Assembly: GCA_959022495.1 (NCBI GenBank)
Contig: CAUEYX010000003.1
Coordinates: forward strand, 1 to 64,000
DNA length: 64,000 nt
From: an uncultured Lachnospiraceae bacterium
GTDB lineage: Bacteria; Bacillota; Clostridia; Lachnospirales; Lachnospiraceae
Direction of reading: 5' to 3'
In this document: in pieces, positions 36,927 through 45,664 of the stretch
Numbering within the stretch: the first letter of the stretch is position 1
Layout of the letters: each line of letters opens with the position of its first letter
Notes under the pieces: generated by a model
What the model was told of the DNA's origin: nothing
Seen by the model: only the letters and a program-made list of their open reading frames with translations
Database searches by the model: none
Program-made: the position numbers and the translations under genes

Positions 36927-38996
36927 ATGGACTATAAACAGATCATCAGCCAGATGACCCTGGAGGAGAAATTCAATTATCTTACTGGGGCAGATATGAA
37001 TTCAGGATATGAGCTGAATCGGTTCCCGGTTAAGAGAATGCGGTATCATGACGGACCGTTTGGGCTGCGCATGAAGGAGAAAGACAACAGCCGGCAGGAG
37101 ATCCTGGAGCAGAAGATACGGTCTGCCTTCCCCAGTTCAGTGAAAGGAGAGGAAGTGCCTGTCACAGCGTTCCCCACAGGCAGCGCGCTTGGCGCATCCT
37201 GGGATGAAGAGCTGGTGCGCAGAGTGGGCAATGCGCTGGGAGAGGAATGCGGCGCCTATGGAGTGAACGGAATTATGGGGCCGGCAATGAACATAAAGCG
37301 GCACCCGCTGTGCGGCAGGAATTTTGAGTACTTTTCAGAGGACCCGTATCTGACCGGAAGATTGGGAGCCGCCTATGTAAAAGGTGTACAGGAAAAAGGC
37401 GTTGGGGCATGCCCCAAGCATTTTGCCGCCAACAACCAGGAAAACGGACGCCAGTACGTCTCGAGTGAAGTGGATGAAAGAACGTTCAGGGAAATTTATT
37501 TAAGGCCGTTTGAGATCATGGTGAAGGAATCACGGCCGTGGTCAATCATGTGCTCCTATAATAGGCTGAACGGAGTTTACGCGTCAGAACACAGGCAGCT
37601 GCTGCGGGAAATATTAAGAGAAGAGTGGGGATTTGACGGGATTGTCATATCAGACTGGGGCGCGGTGAAGAACAGGGCATATTCGCTGCTGGCATCTATT
37701 GAAATGTGCATGCCTTATCAAGAGGAAGCTTTTGGACAGCTTAAGGAGGCATATGAAAGCGGGCTGGTCGATGACGCGGTTATTGATGAGGCGCTGACCC
37801 GGCTGTTCCGTTACTATGACAGGACCAAGGGTGTATATGAAGCAAAAGAGTGTGATTTTCAGAAGCATCATGAGCTGGCGGTGGAGGCGGCGGAAAAATC
37901 GTTCGTACTGCTCAAGAATGAAAACCAGACTCTGCCGCTCAATCAGGCGGAGATCAAAAAGCTGCTTGTGATCGGAGACGCGGCAGTCCATCCTTATATC
38001 GGAGGGGATGGAAGCTCCCGGGTGGCGCATCCCACCCGGGTGGATATCCCCCTGGAGGAATTGAAAAAAGAATTGGGAGAAAACGTTACCATTGAATTTA
38101 TGGGTCTGGATAAGACAGACGCCTATCACAACGAGATCGGCCCGATGGAAAATGAGATCGTAAATAAGGGGAGCGGCGCGGATGCGGTCATTGTGTTCGT
38201 CACACAGAATTTTGCCTGCCACAGCGAGTCCATAGACCGCAGCACCATCGAGATCCCGCCCAATCTGGAATATGCGGTCCGGGCTGCGGGACGGATCAAC
38301 GACAATGTGATTGTTGTGCTGAATACAGCGGACGCCATCGCCACATGGAAATGGGAATTCAGCGCCAAGGCTATTCTGGTAACATGGCTTTCCGGCCAGG
38401 GCATGGGAAAGGCGGTTGTCAGGACTCTGTTCGGGAAGAATAATCCGTCCGGGAAACTGCCGGAAACCTTTCCCAGGCATCTGAAAGACGTAAAAAGCCT
38501 TGAGAACTATCCCGGAAATGAGCATACAGTTGTGTATGAAGAGCGGATGATGGTGGGGTACCGCCATTTTGATACAAATCAGATAGAGCCGGATTATGAG
38601 TTCGGGTTTGGACTGTCTTATTCTGAATTCCGGTTCAGGGATCTTGTACTGGGTGAGGACGAACTTACTTTTACAATTGAAAATGTGAGCGGTACAGACG
38701 GGGAAGAGGTGGCTCAGGTGTACGTAGAATATCCGTGGGATTCCTGGAACAGCCATCCCTTGCGCGAGCTCCGGGCGTTTAAAAAGGTGTTTGTACCGGC
38801 GCGTTCCTGCGTGGAAGTGACGATCCCGTTCACAGAGGAGCTGTTTGCTTATTATAATTCCGCGCTGCAAAAATGGACTGTAGAAGAAGGAATCTATCAG
38901 ATCCATGTGGGGAATTCCTCGAGAAATCTTCCGCTCTGTGCTGGGAAGACTGTAAAACAGAATGAGAATCTCAGCAACAGGCAGGTGATGAAGTAA
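36927..38996 (+). CDS. GH3 beta-glycosidase, cytoplasmic
   Basis: A 689-residue family 3 glycoside hydrolase without a signal peptide. The N-terminal TIM barrel shows KHFAANNQENGR and the nucleophile Asp in IVISDWGAV (near residue 245). The alpha/beta sandwich domain and a C-terminal fibronectin-III-like domain (RELRAFKKVFV) follow. Such enzymes release beta-linked glucose, xylose or similar from short imported glycosides. The ATG at 36927 follows AGGAGGGATGAGAAA. It is translationally close to the UroD-family gene, so the two may handle the same methylated or aromatic glycoside. Confidence 0.93.
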   Translation: MDYKQIISQMTLEEKFNYLTGADMNSGYELNRFPVKRMRYHDGPFGLRMKEKDNSRQEILEQKIRSAFPSSVKGEEVPVTAFPTGSALGASWDEELVRRVGNALGEECGAYGVNGIMGPAMNIKRHPLCGRNFEYFSEDPYLTGRLGAAYVKGVQEKGVGACPKHFAANNQENGRQYVSSEVDERTFREIYLRPFEIMVKESRPWSIMCSYNRLNGVYASEHRQLLREILREEWGFDGIVISDWGAVKNRAYSLLASIEMCMPYQEEAFGQLKEAYESGLVDDAVIDEALTRLFRYYDRTKGVYEAKECDFQKHHELAVEAAEKSFVLLKNENQTLPLNQAEIKKLLVIGDAAVHPYIGGDGSSRVAHPTRVDIPLEELKKELGENVTIEFMGLDKTDAYHNEIGPMENEIVNKGSGADAVIVFVTQNFACHSESIDRSTIEIPPNLEYAVRAAGRINDNVIVVLNTADAIATWKWEFSAKAILVTWLSGQGMGKAVVRTLFGKNNPSGKLPETFPRHLKDVKSLENYPGNEHTVVYEERMMVGYRHFDTNQIEPDYEFGFGLSYSEFRFRDLVLGEDELTFTIENVSGTDGEEVAQVYVEYPWDSWNSHPLRELRAFKKVFVPARSCVEVTIPFTEELFAYYNSALQKWTVEEGIYQIHVGNSSRNLPLCAGKTVKQNENLSNRQVMK

Positions 38997-39006
38997 GCAG
39001 ATAACC

Positions 39007-39225
39007 TGACAGGAGGATGGAGAGTTTCATTCCCAGACGCTCCCAAGGCTTCCGTATAATTTTGACTGCAGCCGTCTTCCTAAAAACGGAATCGAATATG
39101 GAGAAGGCATGATTGGAGTCGCTCCTGTTCTGAAAGAGATGCAGGGAAATAAGAATGAACGGAGGAGTACGGAAAATCTGATCGCTCATTGGATAACAAA
39201 TTTACAAAATGAAATAGAAGTATGA
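39007..39225 (+). other. Possible gene remnant (3' coding fragment)
   Basis: One frame stays open for about 70 codons and ends in ENLIAHWITNLQNEIEV at a TGA near 39223. There is no start codon with a ribosome-binding site at its beginning. It looks like the tail of a lost gene, but the family was not recognised. The fic promoter (TTTACA at 39201, TATAAT at 39226) overlaps its end. Confidence 0.3.
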
Positions 39226-39275
39226 TATAATCACAGCTAGGAAAAAAGAAAGCGTGATATAGGAAGGGGAACGGC

Positions 39276-39732
39276 ATGGGATACGAGGAAGTGAAAAAGA
39301 CATGGCAAGAGAAAAAGATTAAGGATGAAAATGATCTGAAAATTGCACTGTCTAATTTTCAAATTTTATTTGCCTACAACTCAAATAAAATTGAAAACCC
39401 AAATACTACTTACCATGACACGAGGGAAATATTTGAGAATGGGCGGTTGGAAAATTATAGTTAATGGAAGAGTAGGGCGCACACTTTTAAACTATTATCT
39501 TATGACACACGATTATCCGCCAACAATTATTTATGGCGAAGATAAGGAAGCGTATTATATGGCACTGGCGATTTTTGATAAGACTGAAAAAATTGATGGA
39601 TTTCTTTCTTTTTTGAAAGAGCAGACGGTTAAGACTTGGACAAAAAAAGCAATGCTTCCGAGTCTAGAGGACGTGGAGAAAAAGGCAGAGCAGACGAAGA
39701 AAAAAATTCCAGACATGCAGCCGCGCCTGTGA
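39276..39732 (+). pseudogene. Fic-domain protein gene with internal deletion
   Basis: The first part (to 39464) encodes a typical Fic N-terminus, with FAYNSNKIENPNTTYHDT and a REIFENGR segment. It then hits a stop. After a frame change the downstream part encodes NGRVGRTLLNYYLMTHDYPP, the end of the Fic core motif and the C-terminal helices. The HPFxxGN half of the AMP-transfer motif and about 100 residues between the two parts are missing, so the product cannot be an active AMPylase. A deletion joined the two parts near 39463. Confidence 0.8.
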
Positions 39733-39744
39733 ATGGAACAGAAT

Positions 39745-39880
39745 GGGGATTGATGAATTGTCAAAACGATAAAAAAGAAGAATTTGCTTTTTCTGCCCGC
39801 CGGATGTGCAGCGCTCCGTCAATGAAACAAAAGAAGAACTGGTAAACAGAATTGAGAATATAAAAAAGTTATTCGAATAA
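39745..39880 (+). other. Decayed coding remnant
   Basis: Downstream of the dead fic gene a short frame reads CPPDVQRSVNETKEELVNRI and ends at TAA 39878. An upstream in-frame stop and the lack of a start indicate a fragment. The family was not recognised. Together with 39007-39225 it marks a degenerate patch between two active genes. Confidence 0.3.
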
Positions 39881-39894
39881 TTTCATAAATCACA

Positions 39895-39954
39895 AAAATC
39901 ATCCTTTCGATCACAAAAAAATTCCCCCTCCGTGAGATGAGAAATTTCTATAAT
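39895..39954 (+). promoter_or_regulatory. Direct-repeat activator site and promoter of the third GH95-like gene
   Basis: Half-sites AAAAATCATCCTTTC (39895) and CAAAAAAATTCCCCC (39914-39928) are about 20 bp apart. A perfect TATAAT at 39949-39954 starts 25 nt after the first C of the CCCCC box. This matches the promoters of the transport module 33-40 kb away. Confidence 0.6.
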
Positions 39955-39988
39955 AAAATCAATATTATGCAGAAATGGAGGATAAGGA

Positions 39989-42900
39989 ATGAAAAAACGA
40001 AAGATGGCAAAAAAGCTGACTGCGTCCATGGCGGCTGTCTGCATGTCGCTGGGCTGTCTGACAGCGTTGCCGGCGGAAGTAAAAGCCGTGGATCAGCAGG
40101 ATTCAGAATGGGAAAAGATCCAGGAAGTCGTCGGGAGGTATTACGGCGAGTGGACGGATACGTCCTACTCCGGGGCGGTTACGGACAAAATGCCGAATAC
40201 TGCTCTTCTCGGCAACGGTGATGTGGGGATCACATCGTCCGGGGATGAATTTTCTAAGACTTTTTATGTGTCAAAAAGCGATTTCTGGACATATGGAACG
40301 GGCAATTATTCTGACCCGTGTCCGCCGATCCTGATCGGAGGAATTACCATTGGCCAGCAGACGGGAGGCGGAGAGGAAGAGACGGACACCAATCTGGCGC
40401 CTTCATACAAAACTGTCACAGCCAGCAGTTATCACGATGATTTCACCCCGGATAAGGCGGTGAACGGGGATATGCAGCAGAGCGCGTCAGGGTACGGCTG
40501 GGTGTCAAAGCGCCCCCAGGATTCAGAGGAAGGCGGAGTCGCGGGAGTGCAGGACTTCTGGCTGCAGCTTGAATTTGAGGAAGCCATCACCATCGGAAGA
40601 TATGTGGTGAAAAGCGACGGGGCAGTCAGACCGGGATACGAGGCAAATAATACAAGTGATTTTGAACTGCAGGTCAGCGATACCGGAGAAGAGGGGACAT
40701 GGACAGCGGTGGACACCGTAGCGGGAAATACGGAAAGTGTATTCGACACAAATCTGTCAGAACCGGTGCAGACAAAATATGTCCGCCTATTTATTACAAA
40801 ATCTACCCAGGAAACAAACGCGGACAACAGGCAGAATCCGCGCGCCAGAATCGGCCAGTTTGAGCTTTATGAAGAGGCAAAAGAGCAGACAGAAGAACAG
40901 CCGGAAGAATCAGCCAACCTGGCGCTGAACAAACCGATCCAGGTAAGCGGGTATATTGATAACCCGGGGACACCCTATCATTCTCCGGGCGAGATGCTCG
41001 TAGACGGCGACGGATCAACGAAATGGTGCTCAACACCCGCGGAAAACGCGGACAGCTCGGCAGTCTACTGGGCAGTCATTGATCTCGGGGAAGAAAAGGA
41101 AATCGCCCGCTGGATCTTAAAACACGCGCAGGCAGGCGGCGAGGGAGCGAACTATAATACACAGGATTTCTCCCTGCAGTACGCGGCAGTGGAGTCGCCC
41201 GATCCCGCCAATGATTCGGACTGGATCGACGCGGACGTGGTGCAGGGAAATACTGCGGCGGTTACAGACCGGAACCTGGTGGAACCGATCTCTGCCCGCT
41301 ATGTAAGGCTCCATGTGACAAAGCCGGAGAAGCAGGGGAACAATGCGGTCCGTCTCTATGAGCTGGAATTATATACAGAGCCGAAAGATCCGAATACAGT
41401 CTTTCATGAAAAGCAGGATATCTTAAACGCGGAGATCCAGACACAGCAGGAGCTCGCCGGCGTTCCTGTGACGATGAAAACCTGGCTCTCCTCAGATAAG
41501 AATATCATGGTGACAGAGCTGACTTCAAAAGGGGAAGAGGACGCGCTCTTCCAGGCTGACGTATGGGCGTCAGACAATCAGAAAGACAAAAAGCCCATCT
41601 CAGCGCAGAGTGATGCGGACAGTGTGACCATTACCCGCAGTACAGAAAATAAAGCGCCGGATGACGAGGATTCCCATGTATCGCAGGCAGCGCTGTCCAC
41701 GAAGGTCATGGGCGCGGACGATGTGGTGACAGGTTCTGACAATGAGAATGGAGAAGGCAGCCTGAAATTTACTTTAAAGGCTGGCGAGACAGTATACATT
41801 GTCACATCCATCGGCGGAGGCGGAAGAACGTACCACAACGATGGAAGTCTCTGGGAAGACGCTGCCGAGCCTGTTACAGAGGCTCAGAACCTTCTGGCAG
41901 AGGTGTCCGATGAGAAGTCCATAGACGGCCTAAACGATGCGCGCAAAGCATGGTGGAAGGATTTCTGGAGCGCTTCGTACATTGATTTCGGAACGGAAGA
42001 TGAGAAGCTGAACAAGGTCCAGAAATATTACTATGGAGCTCAGTATTTACTGGGGAGCGCGTCAAAAGACGGGGAACTTGCCCCGGGGCTTTATGGGATC
42101 TGGCATACCACTGACAACGCAAGCTGGAGCTCGGACTACCATATGAACTACAACTTTATTGCCACATTTTACGGAACTTATTCCAGCAACCGTTCTGACA
42201 TTGCCCTGACGGCCGTGGATGCGCTCTTAAGCTATGTGGAGGAAGGCCAGAGACGCGCGTCTTCTACAGAAGAATTAAAGAGGATCAACGCCGATTTTGT
42301 CAATCAGAAGATTGAGAAAGGGGATATCGATCCGGTCAACGGTATCGAGGGAGCGATTTTATTCCCGGTGGGCATCGCGCCGTGGGGAATGACCACGGAT
42401 AATGTATATCTGAATGAAGCGCTGGACGCGGCTTACAATTCCTATGTGATGACACAGTATTACGACTATACAATGGACAAGGAATTCCTGGCGGCGGATG
42501 ATTATGAAGTATACAATTACTTTAAGCAGGCTGTGGCGTTCTATGAGGCGTGGCTGGAAAAAGAGGACAGCGATCACAATGAAGACGGTTATGAATATGT
42601 GCTCTACGCAGGCTACAATGAGGGCTCCTGGGCAAAGAACCCGGCGGTGGAGCTGGCGGCCCTGAAAAACACGCTGAAACACTTGATCCAGTTCAGTGAG
42701 GAGCTGGGCCTTGACGCGGATAAGAGACCGGACTGGATCGACATTTATGAACACCTTGGGGATCAGCCCACAACCGAAGTAAATGGGAAGACTGTGCTTG
42801 CCCTCGGGGAGAAGCAGCTGATCGGCGGCCAATGGGCAGACCTTCCCAGTCCCATCCCGGGAGACGGAAACGCGATCCCGCTGGACGCTGTGGTTCCGGG

Positions 42901-44449
42901 AAACGTATACAATTATTTCTCTTCACCGGAAGACCTTCAGGTCGTGAGAGATACGATCTCCGTATTTTCCGACAGGGGAGCATGGAGCCAGATTAATAAC
43001 TTCCCAAGGCTGTTCCAGGAAGCTGTAAAATCCAGATATGACATTGATACAGTCATCACGAAACTGGCTCAGGTGATTGACAGCCAGATGGCGCCCAATT
43101 TAAGAATCAATGACAATACCCATGGAATTGAGAAGACAGGCGCGACCGAGGCTGTAAACAGCATGATGCTGATCAGCGAGGATGGAATTACGAAGATATT
43201 CCCGAACTGGTATGCGGACAAAGACGCGAAATTCGTAAACCTTCGCGCGCGAGGCGCGTTTACCGTATCTGCCGAGTATGACGGAGAGGCACAGGAAGCG
43301 CGGAACGTAACCATTACCAGCGAGGCAGGACAGGATATGACCCTGGTTGTTCCGTGGGCAGAGGGCGCGACAGTAAAAGACGCAGAAGGAAATATCGTTA
43401 AGACTGAGAAAGGCACAGTGGAGAACTGGCCGGATGAGAAGACCATTACCTTCGAAACCACAGAAGGAGAAACCTATACCGTAGAGAAGGGGGAGGCAGA
43501 GGAAGAAAAGCCGAGCAAAAACACCCTGGAATATTTCCTGAATAAGGCGAAAGAGCACCAGGAGAACGGTGACGTGGACGGCTGTGCAGAGTCGGTGAAG
43601 AATCTGTTCACAGAGGCGATTGTGGAAGGCGAAGCAGTGATGGCAGATGAGAGTGCCACAAGAGAGGATGTCATGAGCGCCACGGTCAAGCTGATGAAGG
43701 CGATCCAGGCGCTGGATATGAAAGCGGCGGACAAGACAGATCTTGGGATGGCAGTGGAACTGTCCGAGAGCATTGACTTGAGTCATTATGTGGAAGCAGG
43801 ACAGGCAGAATTTCAGAAGGCGCTTGCAGAAGCACAGGCAGTCCTGGCAGATGGAGACGCTATGCAGCCGGAGGCAGACGCGGCGTGGAATGTACTGGTC
43901 GACGCCATCAGCGGCCTGAGGCTGAAAGCAGACAAGAGCACTTTGGAAGAACTGCTGAACAGTGTGAACGATCTTGAACTCGACAAGTATACAGAAGAGA
44001 GTGTGGCAGTATTCAGCGTGGCATTTGCCAGAGCAGAGGCAGTGATGGCGGATGAAACGCTGTCAGAAGATGATCAGAAGACCCTGGATGAGGCGGTACA
44101 GGCGCTGAGTGACGCGAAAGATCAGCTGCAGCTGAAAGACGGTGCTGACGATGGAGACGGTGGTGACGCGGACAGTGGAGACAGCGGCACCGGGGATGGT
44201 AATGACGATGCTGGAAACAGCGGCACTGGAGATGGCCGGGAGCCGGGCAGTAGTAATACTGATGGAACAGACAGCGGCGCTGACGGAAATACAGACAGCA
44301 GAAACGCGGATGACGCGGCAGATGCTCCAAAGACAGGAGACGGAACCGCTTCCTTCGCTCTGTATGCCGTAGTGGCTGCAGCGCTGGCTGCGGCAGCGGC
44401 CGGTGCGGCGGCATATAAGAACCGCAGAAGAAACAGACGGCGTTTCTAA
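39989..44449 (+). CDS. Cell-wall-anchored GH95-like glycosidase (APKTG sorting signal)
   Basis: A 1486-residue paralogue of the proteins at 25624 and 30225. A signal peptide (about 1-35) is followed by ALLGNGDVGITS, two F5/8C domains (about 130-300 and 310-470), and an alpha/alpha barrel with DYHMNYNFIA, keeping the N-x-N pair. FIVAR modules (about 1180-1380), a Gly/Asp/Asn stalk and APKTG at residue 1446 end it. Its N-terminal two thirds are closest to the 25624 protein. It starts at 39989 behind GGAGGATAAGG. It has a transporter-type promoter, so it is probably induced together with sugar uptake. Confidence 0.86.
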   Translation: MKKRKMAKKLTASMAAVCMSLGCLTALPAEVKAVDQQDSEWEKIQEVVGRYYGEWTDTSYSGAVTDKMPNTALLGNGDVGITSSGDEFSKTFYVSKSDFWTYGTGNYSDPCPPILIGGITIGQQTGGGEEETDTNLAPSYKTVTASSYHDDFTPDKAVNGDMQQSASGYGWVSKRPQDSEEGGVAGVQDFWLQLEFEEAITIGRYVVKSDGAVRPGYEANNTSDFELQVSDTGEEGTWTAVDTVAGNTESVFDTNLSEPVQTKYVRLFITKSTQETNADNRQNPRARIGQFELYEEAKEQTEEQPEESANLALNKPIQVSGYIDNPGTPYHSPGEMLVDGDGSTKWCSTPAENADSSAVYWAVIDLGEEKEIARWILKHAQAGGEGANYNTQDFSLQYAAVESPDPANDSDWIDADVVQGNTAAVTDRNLVEPISARYVRLHVTKPEKQGNNAVRLYELELYTEPKDPNTVFHEKQDILNAEIQTQQELAGVPVTMKTWLSSDKNIMVTELTSKGEEDALFQADVWASDNQKDKKPISAQSDADSVTITRSTENKAPDDEDSHVSQAALSTKVMGADDVVTGSDNENGEGSLKFTLKAGETVYIVTSIGGGGRTYHNDGSLWEDAAEPVTEAQNLLAEVSDEKSIDGLNDARKAWWKDFWSASYIDFGTEDEKLNKVQKYYYGAQYLLGSASKDGELAPGLYGIWHTTDNASWSSDYHMNYNFIATFYGTYSSNRSDIALTAVDALLSYVEEGQRRASSTEELKRINADFVNQKIEKGDIDPVNGIEGAILFPVGIAPWGMTTDNVYLNEALDAAYNSYVMTQYYDYTMDKEFLAADDYEVYNYFKQAVAFYEAWLEKEDSDHNEDGYEYVLYAGYNEGSWAKNPAVELAALKNTLKHLIQFSEELGLDADKRPDWIDIYEHLGDQPTTEVNGKTVLALGEKQLIGGQWADLPSPIPGDGNAIPLDAVVPGNVYNYFSSPEDLQVVRDTISVFSDRGAWSQINNFPRLFQEAVKSRYDIDTVITKLAQVIDSQMAPNLRINDNTHGIEKTGATEAVNSMMLISEDGITKIFPNWYADKDAKFVNLRARGAFTVSAEYDGEAQEARNVTITSEAGQDMTLVVPWAEGATVKDAEGNIVKTEKGTVENWPDEKTITFETTEGETYTVEKGEAEEEKPSKNTLEYFLNKAKEHQENGDVDGCAESVKNLFTEAIVEGEAVMADESATREDVMSATVKLMKAIQALDMKAADKTDLGMAVELSESIDLSHYVEAGQAEFQKALAEAQAVLADGDAMQPEADAAWNVLVDAISGLRLKADKSTLEELLNSVNDLELDKYTEESVAVFSVAFARAEAVMADETLSEDDQKTLDEAVQALSDAKDQLQLKDGADDGDGGDADSGDSGTGDGNDDAGNSGTGDGREPGSSNTDGTDSGADGNTDSRNADDAADAPKTGDGTASFALYAVVAAALAAAAAGAAAYKNRRRNRRRF

Positions 44450-44479
44450 AAGAATAGAACATACAGTGAAATGATTTCA

Positions 44480-44521
44480 AGCAGGCAGACCGGCCCCTTC
44501 AAGCTGGTACTGCCTGCTTTG
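44480..44521 (+). terminator. Rho-independent terminator after the third GH95-like gene
   Basis: AGCAGGCAG (44480-44488) pairs with CTGCCTGCT (44510-44518), followed by a short T stretch. Confidence 0.7.
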
Positions 44522-44640
44522 TCACGTAAAAATTTAAGATAATCTATAAATAGTACAAAAATGGCGAAAGAATTACCAGATTATTCATCTATAATCGTTA
44601 TAATTTAGTAAAAATCAGATACGCCAGGAGGTATTATAGT

Positions 44641-45648
44641 ATGGAATTCAATATGAAACAGTGGGTAAGGGACACCATCAGCGCGCCAGTGAAAAAGGCA
44701 ATGCCGATCCTTTCATTTCCGGGAGTTCAGCTGACCGGGCACACAGTAGATGAGATGGTCCGGGACGGGCATCTTCAGGCAGTCTGCATGAAAGCCGTGG
44801 CGGACCGGTTTGATACGGGCGCGGCGTTCAGCCTCATGGATCTTTCTGTAGAGGCGGAGGCATTTGGCAGCCCGGTACATTACTGCGAGGACGAAGTTCC
44901 CACCGTGACAGCGGCTCTCGTTCATAACGAAGAGGAAGCAGAAGCCCTGAAAGTTCCAGAGGTGGGGGCAGGACGCACCGGGGAATGTGTAAAAGGCATT
45001 TATGAAGTGACCCGGATGATCACGGACCGCCCGGTCCTCGCGGGCATCATCGGCCCATTCTCCCTTGCGGGAAGGCTGCTTGACATGACAGAAATTATGA
45101 TTCTCTGTTATGAGGAACCGGAGATGGTAGAGACAGTCCTTGAGAAGGCGGCAGACTTCCTCATTCAATATGCAAAAGCGTTCAAAGAAGCGGGTGCTAA
45201 CGGAATCGCCATTGCTGAGCCGGCGGCAGGGCTTTTGTCACCGGGCCTGATTCAAGAATTCTCCACACCATATGTGCAGAAGATCCGGGAGGCGGTCGAG
45301 GATGACAATTTTATGATCCTTTACCACAACTGCGGGAGTGTCATTCCCCTGCTTGACAATATCAAAGAGATCTGCGCGGACGGATACAGCATCGGCAACG
45401 CGGTGGATATTGAAGACGCCTTGAAGACACTGCCGGAAGACAGCATCGTGATCGGGAATATTGACCCCGCGGGCGTGTTCCGCAACGGGACGAAAGAGCA
45501 GGTGCGCGCGGAAACTCTGGCCCTTATGGAGAGATGCTGCAAGTATCCTAATTTTGTTATTGCCAGCGGATGTGATATCCCGCCGATGACGCCGCTTGAG
45601 AATCTGGACGCGTTCTTTGACGCGGTGAAAGAATTCTACGAAAAATAG
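44641..45648 (+). CDS. Corrinoid methyltransferase of the MtaA/UroD family
   Basis: A 335-residue protein that, unlike the other six family members here, has the complete zinc signature of MtaA/MtbA/CmuA-type corrinoid methyltransferases: YHNCGS (near base 45325) and a C-terminal Cys in ASGCDIPP (near 45577). The expected role is methyl transfer between a methylated substrate or thiol and the cobalt of a corrinoid protein. A corrinoid protein and its reductive activator lie downstream, across one divergent regulator. The start has AGGAGG eight bases upstream. No MtrH-like methyl-tetrahydrofolate transferase is visible in the window, so the methyl acceptor step must be encoded elsewhere. Confidence 0.88.
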   Translation: MEFNMKQWVRDTISAPVKKAMPILSFPGVQLTGHTVDEMVRDGHLQAVCMKAVADRFDTGAAFSLMDLSVEAEAFGSPVHYCEDEVPTVTAALVHNEEEAEALKVPEVGAGRTGECVKGIYEVTRMITDRPVLAGIIGPFSLAGRLLDMTEIMILCYEEPEMVETVLEKAADFLIQYAKAFKEAGANGIAIAEPAAGLLSPGLIQEFSTPYVQKIREAVEDDNFMILYHNCGSVIPLLDNIKEICADGYSIGNAVDIEDALKTLPEDSIVIGNIDPAGVFRNGTKEQVRAETLALMERCCKYPNFVIASGCDIPPMTPLENLDAFFDAVKEFYEK

Positions 45649-45664
45649 GATGCGGCGCTGACAG

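Noticed and set aside
37650..38906. A 418-codon minus-strand frame opposite the GH3 gene
   Set aside because: It lies entirely within the GH3 coding region, with His/Arg/Cys-rich composition typical of an antisense shadow and no start signal.
7504..45648. Annotation of the UroD-family proteins as uroporphyrinogen decarboxylase (HemE)
   Set aside because: Haem genes are absent, there are seven copies, zinc-ligand motifs of the MtaA/CmuA type are present in several, and the context is corrinoid and sugar metabolism.
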